DNA of 36,870 nucleotides from NCBI GenBank assembly GCA_019310965.1, contig JAFDDG010000033.1:1-36870 (forward strand), given 5' to 3'. The notes beneath the pieces are model-generated. The model did not search any database, was not told where the DNA came from, and saw only the letters and a list, made by a program, of their open reading frames with translations. Below are positions 1-8,570 of the stretch, one piece after another. The position numbers and the translations under genes were made by a program. The DNA comes from Deltaproteobacteria bacterium. Lineage in GTDB: Bacteria > Myxococcota_A > UBA9160 > SMWR01. The first letter of the stretch is position 1; each line of letters begins with the position of its first letter.

Positions 1-109
1 TGACGTCGGCACCGGCGTCGACCCAGAGCTTGGTTGCGTACGGTCCCGCGATCTCCGACGAGAAGTCGACGACCCGCAGGTTGCGGAGGGGCTGAGGGGC
101 GTCCGCCAT
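1..109 (-). CDS. CaiB/BaiF-family CoA-transferase, N-terminal fragment
   Basis: Only the first 36 codons lie in the window; the gene runs off the left edge. Read from the ATG at 107-109 on the minus strand, the peptide has the opening of class III CoA-transferases: an LRVVDFS strand, then a GPYATK helix and a GADV turn. That is the CoA-binding Rossmann-like start seen in CaiB, BaiF, formyl-CoA transferase and alpha-methylacyl-CoA racemase. No strong Shine-Dalgarno sequence precedes the ATG. It diverges from the crotonase gene starting at 215. A second, complete member of the family lies at 1203-2417, so this locus carries at least two. The substrate cannot be told from so short a piece. Confidence 0.72.
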   Translation of the reverse strand, partial: MADAPQPLRNLRVVDFSSEIAGPYATKLWVDAGADV

Positions 110-214
110 CGGGGCATGAGTTAGCACGTCGAGCCGGGGCGCTGCATCCGCCGGGCACCGCGCGCACCTCTGGTACTCTTCGCGCCCCACCGCGAGCCCC
201 GAGGAGGCACGACG

Positions 215-1006
215 ATGAACGAGCCCATCTTGCGCGAACTCGACGACGAAGGCGTGCTGCGGATCACGCTGAACCGACCCGAGAAGAAGAATGCCTTCAA
301 TGAACCGCAGTGGGACGGCCTCACGGCGGCACTCAAGGAAGCACGCGCCGACAATCGCGTCGCCTGTGTTCTCCTGACGGGCGCAGGGGACGATTTCTCC
401 TCCGGACAGGATCTCACCGCCTTCGCTCAACCGGGCGAGCCGCGGGAGGACGGATTTGCCAGCGGCTTCTTCGCCTGCCGCGAGACGCTCCACACCTTCG
501 ACAAGCCCATCGTGGCCGCGGCCAAGGGCGTCGCCGTGGGCGGCGGAATGACACTGCTCTTCATCTGCGACGTCGTCTACGTCGGGGAGAGCGTGCGCTT
601 GCGCCTGCCGTTTCCCAGCCTGGGTCTCGTGCCCGAGCTCGCGAGCAGCTACCTGCTCCAGGTCGCGATCGGCAAGCAACGCGCCGCTGAGCTCTTCTTC
701 ACGGCCGAATGGATCGACGCCGCCCGCGCCGTAGAGACCGGCATCGCGGCACGTTCCTTCCCGGACGACGAGCTAATCGACGCGGCGCTCGCCAAGGCCC
801 GGGAGATCGCCCAGTGGCCAATCGACTCGTTGCAGGCCACCAAGCGCACCTTGATGCTGGCCCATGCGGCCGGGATCCAGGCGGCGTGTGAAGCCGAGGA
901 CAAGGCCATGCTGGAGCAGGCCGGCTCGCCCGCAAACCAAGAGGCAATCCGCGCCTTCCTCGAGAAGCGCAAGCCCGACTTCAAGAAGCTGCGTCCGAAC
1001 CCGTAG
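215..1006 (+). CDS. Enoyl-CoA hydratase/isomerase (crotonase) family, isomerase-like active site
   Basis: A 263-residue crotonase, the normal family length. It starts at an ATG seven bases after a GAGGAGG ribosome-binding site. Residues 18-27 (TLNRPEKKNA), the oxyanion-hole loop SSGQDL at 62-67 and GVAVGGGM at 105-112 are clear family marks. The two hydratase glutamates appear absent: the residue after GGGM is Thr113, and the usual PE at the second site is Pro134-Ser135. Instead Glu141 sits in a VPELASS motif, where peroxisomal delta3,delta2-enoyl-CoA isomerases (ECI2/PECI) keep their single catalytic acid. I therefore infer an isomerase that moves a 3-enoyl double bond to position 2 in oxidation of unsaturated acyl-CoAs. 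It is a single plus-strand gene between two minus-strand transferase genes. Generic enoyl-CoA hydratase remains possible. Confidence 0.88.
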   Translation: MNEPILRELDDEGVLRITLNRPEKKNAFNEPQWDGLTAALKEARADNRVACVLLTGAGDDFSSGQDLTAFAQPGEPREDGFASGFFACRETLHTFDKPIVAAAKGVAVGGGMTLLFICDVVYVGESVRLRLPFPSLGLVPELASSYLLQVAIGKQRAAELFFTAEWIDAARAVETGIAARSFPDDELIDAALAKAREIAQWPIDSLQATKRTLMLAHAAGIQAACEAEDKAMLEQAGSPANQEAIRAFLEKRKPDFKKLRPNP

Positions 1007-1202
1007 AACGTGACCGCTGCGAAGCAGAAGCCCGTCCATCTTGCCGAGACAGCCGGGATCAGGCCCGACAGAACGCCGAACGGGCGGCGGCGCACAACCT
1101 CGCGCGCATGCGCTGCCTCGTGGTGGCACATTGATTCCGCAAGGAAAAGCCTCGGAGATCCTGGGCCGGGGGCGAAGCGCGACGAGCTATCTCAGCAGCG
1201 CG

Positions 1203-2417
1203 CTAGATGACTTCGCGCTTGCGCAGATCGGCGATGCGCTCCCAGTCGTAGCCCAACACGTCGAGCAGGATTTCCTCGGTGTGTTGCCCGAGCTCCGGAG
1301 CCGGGGTTCGCACGCCGCCGGGGGTCTCGGACAGCTGAATCGGAATTCCGACCATCTCCGTCGGTCCGTGCTGCGGATGATCGAACTCGACGATGTAGTC
1401 GTTCGCCCGCATCTGCGGATCATCGGCCAGCTCGTTGAGATCGTTGACCACGGTGTAGATGAAGTCGCCGGGCTCGTCGCGCAGGGTCTGGAGCCACTCG
1501 TCCCGCGTCTTCGTCGCGAAGATCTCGTCGAGAATGGCGATGATCTCCTCGGAGTTCTGCGCGCGCACGGCGCCGTCCTTGAACTTCTCGTGGTCGGCGA
1601 GATCGGGCCGCCCCATGGCACGGGCAAAATCCGCCCAGTAGCGATCCGCCTGCAACATGGCCAGCGCAATCCAGCGGTCGTCTTTGCAGCGATAGTGGTT
1701 CCACAGGCACTGGGTCGTCTTCTCGCGCGTCATGCGCGGCATGGCTCCGCCCATCATCAGCTTCATCGAGAGCGATAGTCCCTGGAGGTAGGCCATCGAG
1801 CCCAGGTGAGAGGCGTCGACATCCTGGGCGATGCCGAGGCGCTCGCGGACGAGGAGCGCCGTCATCACGCCGTAGGCCAGCATGACCGCTCCCATCTGGT
1901 CGGCAATGGCGCCGGCGATGGGCAGCGGCGGCCCGTCGGGCTCGCCCGCGGAGTACATGATGCCCGAGCGGGCCAGACCGAGAAAATCGAAGGAGGGCTC
2001 GCCGCTATCCGGGCCTTCACGCCCGTAGCCGGTGGCGCTGGCGTAGATGAGCTTCGGGTTGCGCTCGCGCAGGGTGGCCGCATCCAGCCCCAGGCGACCC
2101 GCCACGCCCTGACGGAAGTTCTGCAAGAAGACGTCCGACTTGGCGGCCAGCGCCTGCACCAGCTCGCGCCCTTCGGGTTTCTGCAGATCGACGGTGACGC
2201 TTCTCTTGTTGCGATTGTTCGCCTCGAAGTAGAAGTTCGGGCGATCGGTCACATCGATGCCAGCCATGCTGACGACGCCGCGGCCCGGATCCCCCAGCGT
2301 GCGTTCCTCGATCTTGATCACATCGGCGCCGAGGTCCGCCAGCATGCCGGACGCAACGGTGCCCTGTTGCCAGATGCTCCAATCGACGACGCGGATTCCC
2401 TCGAGCGGCAGCGGCAT
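1203..2417 (-). CDS. CaiB/BaiF (class III) CoA-transferase
   Basis: A 404-residue class III CoA-transferase, normal length. The reading frame stays open to 2489, but the ATG at 2417 is preceded by GGGAGGAG at proper distance and starts the standard LEGIRVVD strand, so I place the start there. Visible family marks are LADLGADVIKIE (about 27-38), NRNKRSVTVDL (68-78), FLQNFRQGVAGRLG (97-110) and the catalytic-aspartate motif FDFLGLARSG with Asp144. These enzymes move CoA between carboxylates through a covalent aspartyl-CoA thioester. The gene follows the ThDP enzyme at 2434-4080 by 16 bases and must be co-transcribed. That pairing resembles formyl-CoA transferase with oxalyl-CoA decarboxylase, but residue evidence is too thin to name an oxalate route. 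Confidence 0.92.
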   Translation of the reverse strand: MPLPLEGIRVVDWSIWQQGTVASGMLADLGADVIKIEERTLGDPGRGVVSMAGIDVTDRPNFYFEANNRNKRSVTVDLQKPEGRELVQALAAKSDVFLQNFRQGVAGRLGLDAATLRERNPKLIYASATGYGREGPDSGEPSFDFLGLARSGIMYSAGEPDGPPLPIAGAIADQMGAVMLAYGVMTALLVRERLGIAQDVDASHLGSMAYLQGLSLSMKLMMGGAMPRMTREKTTQCLWNHYRCKDDRWIALAMLQADRYWADFARAMGRPDLADHEKFKDGAVRAQNSEEIIAILDEIFATKTRDEWLQTLRDEPGDFIYTVVNDLNELADDPQMRANDYIVEFDHPQHGPTEMVGIPIQLSETPGGVRTPAPELGQHTEEILLDVLGYDWERIADLRKREVI

Positions 2418-2433
2418 GGAAGCTCCTCCCTTC

Positions 2434-4080
2434 TTACTGAAGATAGTTCGCGCCGCCCGCGCGGGCGGCCTTCGGATCGATTCGCACATGCACCAGCGCC
2501 ACGCGATCCGCGGCCAGTGCCGCGTCGAGCGCCGGGCGGATTTCTTCTGGGCGCTCCACTCGGAAGGCCGCGCCGTCCACCATCTCCGCCATCTTCTCGT
2601 AGTTGGCGGGCAAGAGCGCCGCGATCGGCGGCGAGCCCGGCGGCAGCATGTGGTCCTGCAGCAGGTGCCCGGCGATGCCCTCGTTGTTGGCGACGACGAT
2701 CACCGGCTTCGCGCCCACCCGCGCTGCGGTTTCGACTGCCATGGCGGCAGCGCCGAAGGCGTAATCGCCTACCACGGCAACGCAAGGCCGGCTCGGATCG
2801 GCGAGTGCCGCGCCGACCGCGTACGGCACCCCCGTGCCGATGCAGCCTGTCGTACTCGCATTGAAGCACGAACGCGAACGGTAGATAGGCATCACCGCGC
2901 GGCAGATGCCCATGATCGTCTCGCCATCCGTCACGAAGTTCGCATCGCGCGGCAGCGCGTCCCGGACTTCACGCACCAGGCGGTAGGGGTGGATCGGCAC
3001 CGAATCGTTCTCGAGCAGCGGTGCCAGCGCAGCCTCATTGCGCTCGCGCTGCGTCGCCAGCTCCTCGAGCCAACCTCCGGCACCGGAGGCAAGCGTGCGG
3101 CCGTCGAGGGCCTCGCAGAGCGCTGCGACCGCGGCCGCAGCGTCGGCTACGATGCCGATCTCGACGTCGGCAGCGCTGGTGAACTCCTCGGCCGCCACGT
3201 CTATCTGCGCGATGCGCGCGTCGGGGCGATAGCGCGGCGGGCGGCCGAAGCCGAAGATCCAATTGAAGCGCGCCCCCACCATCAGGATCGCATCGGCGCC
3301 CTTGAGCGCGGCCGATCGCGCGGCATTCACGAACTCGGCACGATCGTCGGGCAGCGTGCCCCGCGCCATCGGCGAGGTCACGTACGGAATGCCGCGACCG
3401 ACGAGTCGCTCGAGGGCCGGGCCAGCGTCGGCCCAGGCCGCACCCTTGCCGACGACGACGAGCGGACGCTCGGCCTTCGCGAGCATGTCGGCGACGCGAT
3501 CGATGGCGTTCGGGTCCGGCTGCGCATGCGCCACCTCCGGAGCGCGGGAGCGCAGCGGCGCCGTCTCCTCGGCGACGCGGTTCGCGACGAAATGCCCAGG
3601 AAAGTCGAGATACACGCCGCCGGGGCGCCCGTGCTGAGCGCGCGCCAGCGCAAGGTGCAGCCACTCGCCGATGCGCTCGGTGGCGTCGACGCGACCGGTC
3701 CACTTGCAGGCGGGGTTCGCAAAGGCGACCTGATCGGCCTCCTGAAAGCCCCCGACGCCGAGCGTGTTGGCGTAAGTCGAGCCGCCGAGAACGACGAGAG
3801 GCATCGCGCTCTCCGTCGCGACGTAGAGCGGCGTCACGCAATTGGTCATGCCTGGGCCCGAGCCAGCGACCATGACGCCGGGCTTGCGCCGGGCCCAGCC
3901 CCAGGCCGACGCCATGAAGGCCGCGTTCATTTCGTGGCGGCAACCGATGACCTGGAGCCCCTCGGCCTGGGCGCCAGCCATGACCTCGATCGTCGGACCG
4001 GCGACGACCCCGAAAACCGTGTCTATGCCGGCAGCCTTCAGCTGACGCGCCGCAATTCGTCCACCGTCAATCTCAGCCAT
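2434..4080 (-). CDS. ThDP-dependent enzyme, oxalyl-CoA decarboxylase / 2-hydroxyacyl-CoA lyase type
   Basis: A 548-residue thiamine-diphosphate enzyme with a GGGAGG site before its ATG. The N-terminal domain carries the cofactor-activating glutamate in RHE (Glu50), and the middle domain has GKGAAWADAGP and GARFNWIFGFG. The C-terminal cofactor site reads GDYAFG at 438-443 and NNEG from 465, with the same spacing as GDSAFG...NNGG of oxalyl-CoA decarboxylase; the third residue is Tyr instead of Gly/Ser. The overall pattern is closer to oxalyl-CoA decarboxylase and 2-hydroxyacyl-CoA lyase than to acetolactate synthase. Such enzymes cleave the C1-C2 bond of 2-oxo or 2-hydroxyacyl-CoA and release formyl-CoA or CO2. 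The linked CoA-transferase suggests an acyl-CoA substrate that is activated or recycled next door. The usual oxalyl-CoA C-terminal tail was not recognised, so the substrate is open. Confidence 0.88.
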   Translation of the reverse strand: MAEIDGGRIAARQLKAAGIDTVFGVVAGPTIEVMAGAQAEGLQVIGCRHEMNAAFMASAWGWARRKPGVMVAGSGPGMTNCVTPLYVATESAMPLVVLGGSTYANTLGVGGFQEADQVAFANPACKWTGRVDATERIGEWLHLALARAQHGRPGGVYLDFPGHFVANRVAEETAPLRSRAPEVAHAQPDPNAIDRVADMLAKAERPLVVVGKGAAWADAGPALERLVGRGIPYVTSPMARGTLPDDRAEFVNAARSAALKGADAILMVGARFNWIFGFGRPPRYRPDARIAQIDVAAEEFTSAADVEIGIVADAAAAVAALCEALDGRTLASGAGGWLEELATQRERNEAALAPLLENDSVPIHPYRLVREVRDALPRDANFVTDGETIMGICRAVMPIYRSRSCFNASTTGCIGTGVPYAVGAALADPSRPCVAVVGDYAFGAAAMAVETAARVGAKPVIVVANNEGIAGHLLQDHMLPPGSPPIAALLPANYEKMAEMVDGAAFRVERPEEIRPALDAALAADRVALVHVRIDPKAARAGGANYLQ

Positions 4081-4188
4081 GTGCCCTCCCGAGCCTCGAG
4101 ACGGCGCTCAGACTATCACGCAACCGGGGTGCGCAGTACGCCAACTGCCCCACCGCCACCCCTCACCCCCTGAAAAGGCAGAACGCGC

Positions 4189-5343
4189 TCAGCGGCGCTC
4201 CCGAAAGAACGCACGCACGTCGTCCACCAGCAGCTCCGGCTGCTCGAGAGCGGCAAAATGCCCTCCCCGCGGCATCTCGACGCGATGCACGAGATTGACT
4301 CGCGCTTCGAGCCAGGCCCTCGGCGCCTGCACCAGCTCGCCGGGGAAGCAGGCGAGCCCCGTCGGCGTCTCGAGGTACTGCCGCAGATCCATCCGATCGG
4401 CCTGGGTCTCGCGGTAGAGGCGCGCGGAAGAGCCGGCGGTGCCGGTCACCCAGTAGAGCGTCACGTTCGTGAGCAGCTCGTCGCGCGTGACGGCATTCTC
4501 GATCCTGCCCTTGCAGTCGGTCCAGCTGCGGAACTTCTCGGTGATCCAGGCCAGCTGCCCAACGGGCGAGTCGTGGAGCGCGTAACCCAGCGTCTGCGGC
4601 TTGGTGCCCTGGATGCGCGCATAGCCCGACTCGGTATCCACGTAGTGCCGGAACTGCGCGAACTTCGCCTTGTCGTCGTCACTGCCATTCTCGAGCGCCT
4701 CCGCGGAAGGCGGCGGGGCGAACAAGAAGTTCAGGTGAATGGCAATGCAGCTGTGGGGCACTTCGCTGGCCAGCGCCTGGGAGATGTAGGAACCCCAATC
4801 CCCACCCTGCGCGCCGTAGCGTTCGTAAGCCAGCCGCCGCATCAACTCGGCCCAGGCCCGGGCCACGCGTCCCGTATTCCAGCCTTTCGAGGAGTTGGGC
4901 TGCGAGAAGCCGTAGCCGGGGATCGACGGACACACGACGTGAAACGCGTCCCGCGCGTCCCCGCCGTGGGCGGTCGGATTCGTCAATGGATCGATGATCT
5001 TCGTGAACTCCGCGATGGACCCCGGCCAACCGTGGGTCACCACGAGCGGCAGCGCGTCCGCGTGGGGCGAACGCACGTGGAGAAAGTGGATCGTCTGCCC
5101 GTCGATCTCAGTGAGGAATTGTGGGAAGCGATTGAGCTCGGTCTCGTGCTTGCGCCAGTCATACTGCTCGGCCCAATAGCTCGCAAGATCCTGCAGGTAG
5201 CTCTGTTCGACACCGTACTCCCAGTCCGGGTCGTCGAGGGGCTCGGGCCAGCGCGCGCGGCGCAAGCGGTCGCGCAGGTCGTCGAGCACCGCGTCGGGGA
5301 CATCGATGTGAAACGCTCGGATGTCGTTCTGTGTCACGCCCAC
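4189..5343 (-). CDS. Epoxide hydrolase, EHN-domain alpha/beta-hydrolase
   Basis: A 384-residue alpha/beta-hydrolase of the microsomal-type epoxide hydrolase group. Residues 10-105 form the N-terminal EHN extension (FHIDVPDAVLDDLRDRL start, then WEYGVEQSYL and YDWRKHE). The oxyanion motif HGWPGS is at 104-109, the nucleophile Asp182 lies in GGDWGS, and the catalytic histidine is in GGHFAALE (His362). It adds water to an epoxide through an alkyl-enzyme ester to give a diol. The start is a GTG at 5343 or the in-frame GTG six bases later; a G-rich stretch precedes both and no ATG is available near the N-terminus. It lies upstream of the ThDP gene on the same strand with a 108-base gap, so it may or may not share its transcript. 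Confidence 0.93.
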   Translation of the reverse strand: MGVTQNDIRAFHIDVPDAVLDDLRDRLRRARWPEPLDDPDWEYGVEQSYLQDLASYWAEQYDWRKHETELNRFPQFLTEIDGQTIHFLHVRSPHADALPLVVTHGWPGSIAEFTKIIDPLTNPTAHGGDARDAFHVVCPSIPGYGFSQPNSSKGWNTGRVARAWAELMRRLAYERYGAQGGDWGSYISQALASEVPHSCIAIHLNFLFAPPPSAEALENGSDDDKAKFAQFRHYVDTESGYARIQGTKPQTLGYALHDSPVGQLAWITEKFRSWTDCKGRIENAVTRDELLTNVTLYWVTGTAGSSARLYRETQADRMDLRQYLETPTGLACFPGELVQAPRAWLEARVNLVHRVEMPRGGHFAALEQPELLVDDVRAFFRERR

Positions 5344-5439
5344 CCCCGCTCAACCGCCGAGCTTCGCCGCCTCGGTCTCCTGCAACGATCAGATGGAGGT
5401 CGATGGTACACCGCAACGCGATAGGGATGCGACCGATCC

Positions 5440-7074
5440 TCAGCGATCGAGTGCGCGACCAGGTTTGGCGAGCGACTCGGATCGCCGCGGAAAACGCTCG
5501 CTCAGACCCAACACGTAGACACCGTTGCGGAACGCAGCCACCCGACGCAGCGTGTCCGGCTGCAGGTCGCGGATGAAGTTGCAGTTCCTCTCCTTGTGCC
5601 GGATGACCACGTAGTCGGCTCCGGCGTTGCGGAGCAATCGAAGCGTCTGCTCCGGGGGATGACGGCACAAGGTCCAGTGATACCCCGACCGGCTGAACGC
5701 GCCGTACTTCCACGGCTCGGTCGTCACCACGGCCCGCAAGGGCCGCTGCCTGTCGAGCCAGGCGATGAGATGTTGCTCGCCCTCCGTGAGGCCATGCTTC
5801 AGCTCTCTGTCGAACAGCGCGCGCATACCCTGCGCGTTGCTCAGCAGCGTCAGGCCTACGAGTCCCGCAGCGACGAGCCGACCTACGCGCCCGGAGTGGG
5901 CGTCGAGATAGGCAAGCGCCGGCACGATGAGCAAGATCAGCGGCAGCCCGTGTCGGAAGCCGAATAGCCACTCGTAGCCGAAGGTCATGTGCGCGGCATG
6001 CACAGGCAGCAGCATGCCGATGCCGGTCATCACCGTCGCCAGCGGCAGCGCGTGTTCCAGAGCGATTTCTACCCGCCGCGGCCTCCAGCGGCGCGCCAGC
6101 AGCCAGCCGCAATGAGCCAGCGCGGCCGGCGCGACGTAGGCGAGCGCACCGAAGTGGGAGACGTAGGACTCGGGCGAACGCCAGTCGAACGCGACGCCGA
6201 CCCCGGACAGGCGATCCCGGAGGAACAACAACCACGACTCGGGAAAGAAGGCGTGAGAAAACGCTTTGAGCTCCGGAGTCTCGCGCTGCGTGTCGAGACC
6301 CAGCGCCGTACCGAAGGTGAGCGAGTCGTTCCAGCTGGCGAGATACAGAACCCAGGGCACGAACGGCAGCAGCACTCCGACGATGGAGATGGGCCCCAGG
6401 CGTCGCGCTCGCGGATCGCCGAGTGCCACGGCAGCGAATGCCAGCGGTACGGCGACCGCCAACGCCAGCGCCTGGACACGCGTCAGGCAGGCGAGACCGG
6501 CAAGCAAGCCCGCCACGAAGGCCCACCCGGGCTGCAGCCCGCGTGCGGCGCGGTCCACCGCAATCAACCCGCCGAAGATCAGGCAGAAGGCCAGGGGCTC
6601 GTTGTTCGGCACCGAGCTGAATTGGAAGAAGACCACATTGCCGGCGAAGACCAGCACCGCAACGTGGCCCAGATTCACAACGGAACGGCCGCGAAACAAC
6701 CAGCCCGCGCCGGGCGCAATCCCCCGGCGCAAGCGTTGCGCCAGGAAGTACAGCAACACGAGGTCGATGAAGTAGAGGGCTACCGGAACGGGCGTCGCGA
6801 CAGCGTCGATGCCGAAAACGGCGCCGATGGCCCCGAGCATCGCGGGCCAGACCGGGCTGCTGGTGACGTGGTGCGGGAGGGTCTTGAAGCCCTGGTAGTA
6901 CAAGGAGAGGTTGCTCTTGAACCCCTCGCCCTCCGACACCGATCGCGCGATCGTGAAGTAATAATCGGCGTCATTGGCCCACTCGCCCAGGCCATAGTCG
7001 AGATTGAGCTTGAGCGGCACGAAACCGGCCAACGTGACGAGAAGGAGCCCGACCGGTAGTGCGCGTCTCAGCAT
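5440..7074 (-). CDS. Multipass membrane protein, GT-C (family 39-like) glycosyltransferase candidate
   Basis: About 544 residues, starting at the ATG at 7074; a GTG nine bases upstream is an alternative and neither has a clear ribosome-binding site. A first membrane segment near 5-20 is followed by a periplasmic loop with NDADYYFTIARSV, like the acidic first loop of GT-C enzymes that take lipid-linked sugars, then many hydrophobic segments. The last 150 residues look soluble and include GADYVVIRHKERN and VAAFRNGVYVLGL. Fold and topology fit dolichyl/undecaprenyl-phosphate sugar transferases such as ArnT, but no specific family motif identifies donor or acceptor. It stands alone in the minus-strand run, with 96- and 144-base gaps. 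A second protein of similar build is at 19518-21074. Confidence 0.75.
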   Translation of the reverse strand: MLRRALPVGLLLVTLAGFVPLKLNLDYGLGEWANDADYYFTIARSVSEGEGFKSNLSLYYQGFKTLPHHVTSSPVWPAMLGAIGAVFGIDAVATPVPVALYFIDLVLLYFLAQRLRRGIAPGAGWLFRGRSVVNLGHVAVLVFAGNVVFFQFSSVPNNEPLAFCLIFGGLIAVDRAARGLQPGWAFVAGLLAGLACLTRVQALALAVAVPLAFAAVALGDPRARRLGPISIVGVLLPFVPWVLYLASWNDSLTFGTALGLDTQRETPELKAFSHAFFPESWLLFLRDRLSGVGVAFDWRSPESYVSHFGALAYVAPAALAHCGWLLARRWRPRRVEIALEHALPLATVMTGIGMLLPVHAAHMTFGYEWLFGFRHGLPLILLIVPALAYLDAHSGRVGRLVAAGLVGLTLLSNAQGMRALFDRELKHGLTEGEQHLIAWLDRQRPLRAVVTTEPWKYGAFSRSGYHWTLCRHPPEQTLRLLRNAGADYVVIRHKERNCNFIRDLQPDTLRRVAAFRNGVYVLGLSERFPRRSESLAKPGRALDR

Positions 7075-7218
7075 GGCAAGCACGCGTAGTATCGGCCGTG
7101 GACGGATGCCGCGCTAACCAGAGGGGCACCGCCAACCGCGGCCTGCCCGTCTCACGCCCCGGGAGCGGCATGAGCCACCTATCGAGGCCCCCCCGACCGG
7201 CGACTTCTCGGCCCGGAT

Positions 7219-8109
7219 TCAGCTCCAGTGCGGCTCGAGAAACGCGGCGATCCGCTCGATCGCCTCACGGCCCTCGGGCACGACATCGGCGAACGTGTGC
7301 CAGACGTGAACCATGCCCTCCGCCACCTCGAGGCTGACGTCGACACCGGCCGCTTCGGCATGCACGGCAAAGCTGCGCGCGTCGTCGAGCAGCACCTCGG
7401 CGGTACCCACCTGCACGAGCAGCGGAGGCAAGCCCGACAGGTCCGCGAATAGCGGTGACGCGGTCGGCGCCTTCGGATCGCTGCCCTTGCAATAGGCGGC
7501 CGTCGCCATCTCCAGAAGCTCGCGGGTGACCATCACGTCTTCTGCGGCGCGCTCGACGTAGCTCTGGCCGGAGCAGGTGAGATCGAGCCACGGCGAGATG
7601 CAGATTCCCGCCGCCGGAAGCGCCCCGCCGCCGTCGCGAAGTTCGACCAGCGCGGCGGCGACGAGGCCGCCACCGGCCGAGTCACCCGAGAGCGCGACGC
7701 GCTCGGGGGCCACACCGCTGGCCAACACGAAACGCCAGGCCGCCACGGCGTCTTCCACGGCGGCCGGATGCGGGTGTTCCGGTGCGAGGCGGTAGTCCAC
7801 CAGCAGAACGCGCGAGCGGCTGGCCCGGGACAGATTCGTCGCGAGCCCGCGGTGACTCGCCAGCGAGCCCATCGCGTAGGCGCCACCGTGAAAGTGAATC
7901 AGAACGCGATCCTCTCGCGCCTCGGGCGTCACGACCCACTCCGACGCTACCCCGCCGGCGTCGACCGGCTCGCAGCGCGCGCCTTCCGGCAGCGGCAGCT
8001 GCGACACCGCCGCAGCCATGTTGGCGCGCATCTCGAGCAGGTCGCTGCCACGGATCACGGGGTTCTCGCGCAGTGCCTGCACGAGGCTCTCGAACTCGGC
8101 GCTGGGCAC
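7219..8109 (-). CDS. Alpha/beta-hydrolase, hormone-sensitive-lipase (acetyl-hydrolase) family
   Basis: A 296-residue esterase of the HSL/bacterial family IV type. The oxyanion-hole motif HGGAYAMGS is at 74-82, the nucleophile elbow GDSAGGG has Ser144, and the last third has the LLDDARSFA aspartate region and HVWHTF with the likely catalytic histidine. Such enzymes split short- to medium-chain acyl esters or lactones. The start is a GTG at 8109 only three bases after the stop of the SRPBCC gene, with GAGGG nearby, so translation is probably coupled. It is the last gene of an alcohol dehydrogenase - SRPBCC - hydrolase operon, which points to turnover of an ester and its alcohol. The substrate cannot be read from sequence. 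Confidence 0.93.
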   Translation of the reverse strand: MPSAEFESLVQALRENPVIRGSDLLEMRANMAAAVSQLPLPEGARCEPVDAGGVASEWVVTPEAREDRVLIHFHGGAYAMGSLASHRGLATNLSRASRSRVLLVDYRLAPEHPHPAAVEDAVAAWRFVLASGVAPERVALSGDSAGGGLVAAALVELRDGGGALPAAGICISPWLDLTCSGQSYVERAAEDVMVTRELLEMATAAYCKGSDPKAPTASPLFADLSGLPPLLVQVGTAEVLLDDARSFAVHAEAAGVDVSLEVAEGMVHVWHTFADVVPEGREAIERIAAFLEPHWS

Positions 8110-8112
8110 GGC

Positions 8113-8532
8113 TCAGCCCTCGACCAGCGGCTTCAGAGCCTTCAATGCCCCGCCGTAGGCACCCTGCAAGCCCGGCGCAAGCTGCTCTTCAGAGAGCCCA
8201 TCGGGCAGATCGAAGCTCGCGGTCCAGTCGACGTGGCACGCATCGGCGCCCGCCTCTTGCACACGGATCGTCGCGAGATAGTTCTCGACGGGCATGGGCC
8301 CCTCGGCGATCGAGTACGAGAGACTGCGACCGGCATCGTCGAACGCTTCCAGGCGCTCGACGACCTGCACCGGACCCATCACCACCTTGCGCACCGCACC
8401 GATGCCGTCGCCCTCGGTCTCGCAGGATTCGACACCGGGCATCCACGACGCCAGCCCGCCGAAATCGGCGAGCCTCTTCCACACCACGGCAGCGCTGGCT
8501 GCGTAGTCTTCTTCCACTGCGATCTTGGCCAT
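8113..8532 (-). CDS. SRPBCC/START-like ligand-binding protein
   Basis: A 139-residue protein of the SRPBCC (polyketide cyclase/dehydrase, START-like) fold. The frame is open to 8694, but the ATG at 8532 has AGGAGGAG just ahead, and the protein starts as the fold expects: a strand, then SAAVVWKRLADFGGLASWMPGV at 12-33. It continues with VRKVVMGPVQVVERLEAFD and the strand LSYSIAEGPMPVENY, and ends with a long C-terminal helix. These small cavity proteins bind hydrophobic ligands or act as cyclases and dehydratases; no catalytic residues are diagnostic here. It lies 38 bases after the alcohol dehydrogenase and three before the hydrolase, so it likely acts on or carries the same metabolite. Confidence 0.88.
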   Translation of the reverse strand: MAKIAVEEDYAASAAVVWKRLADFGGLASWMPGVESCETEGDGIGAVRKVVMGPVQVVERLEAFDDAGRSLSYSIAEGPMPVENYLATIRVQEAGADACHVDWTASFDLPDGLSEEQLAPGLQGAYGGALKALKPLVEG

Positions 8533-8570
8533 GACTGGCTCCTCCTGGAATTCCGGCAGAGAATGCGGCT

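Noticed and set aside
2257..4173. 638-residue open frame on the plus strand
   Set aside because: It is antisense to the ThDP enzyme and CoA-transferase, is rich in Arg/His/Gly/Ala in the way of GC-rich shadow frames and has no domain or start signal.
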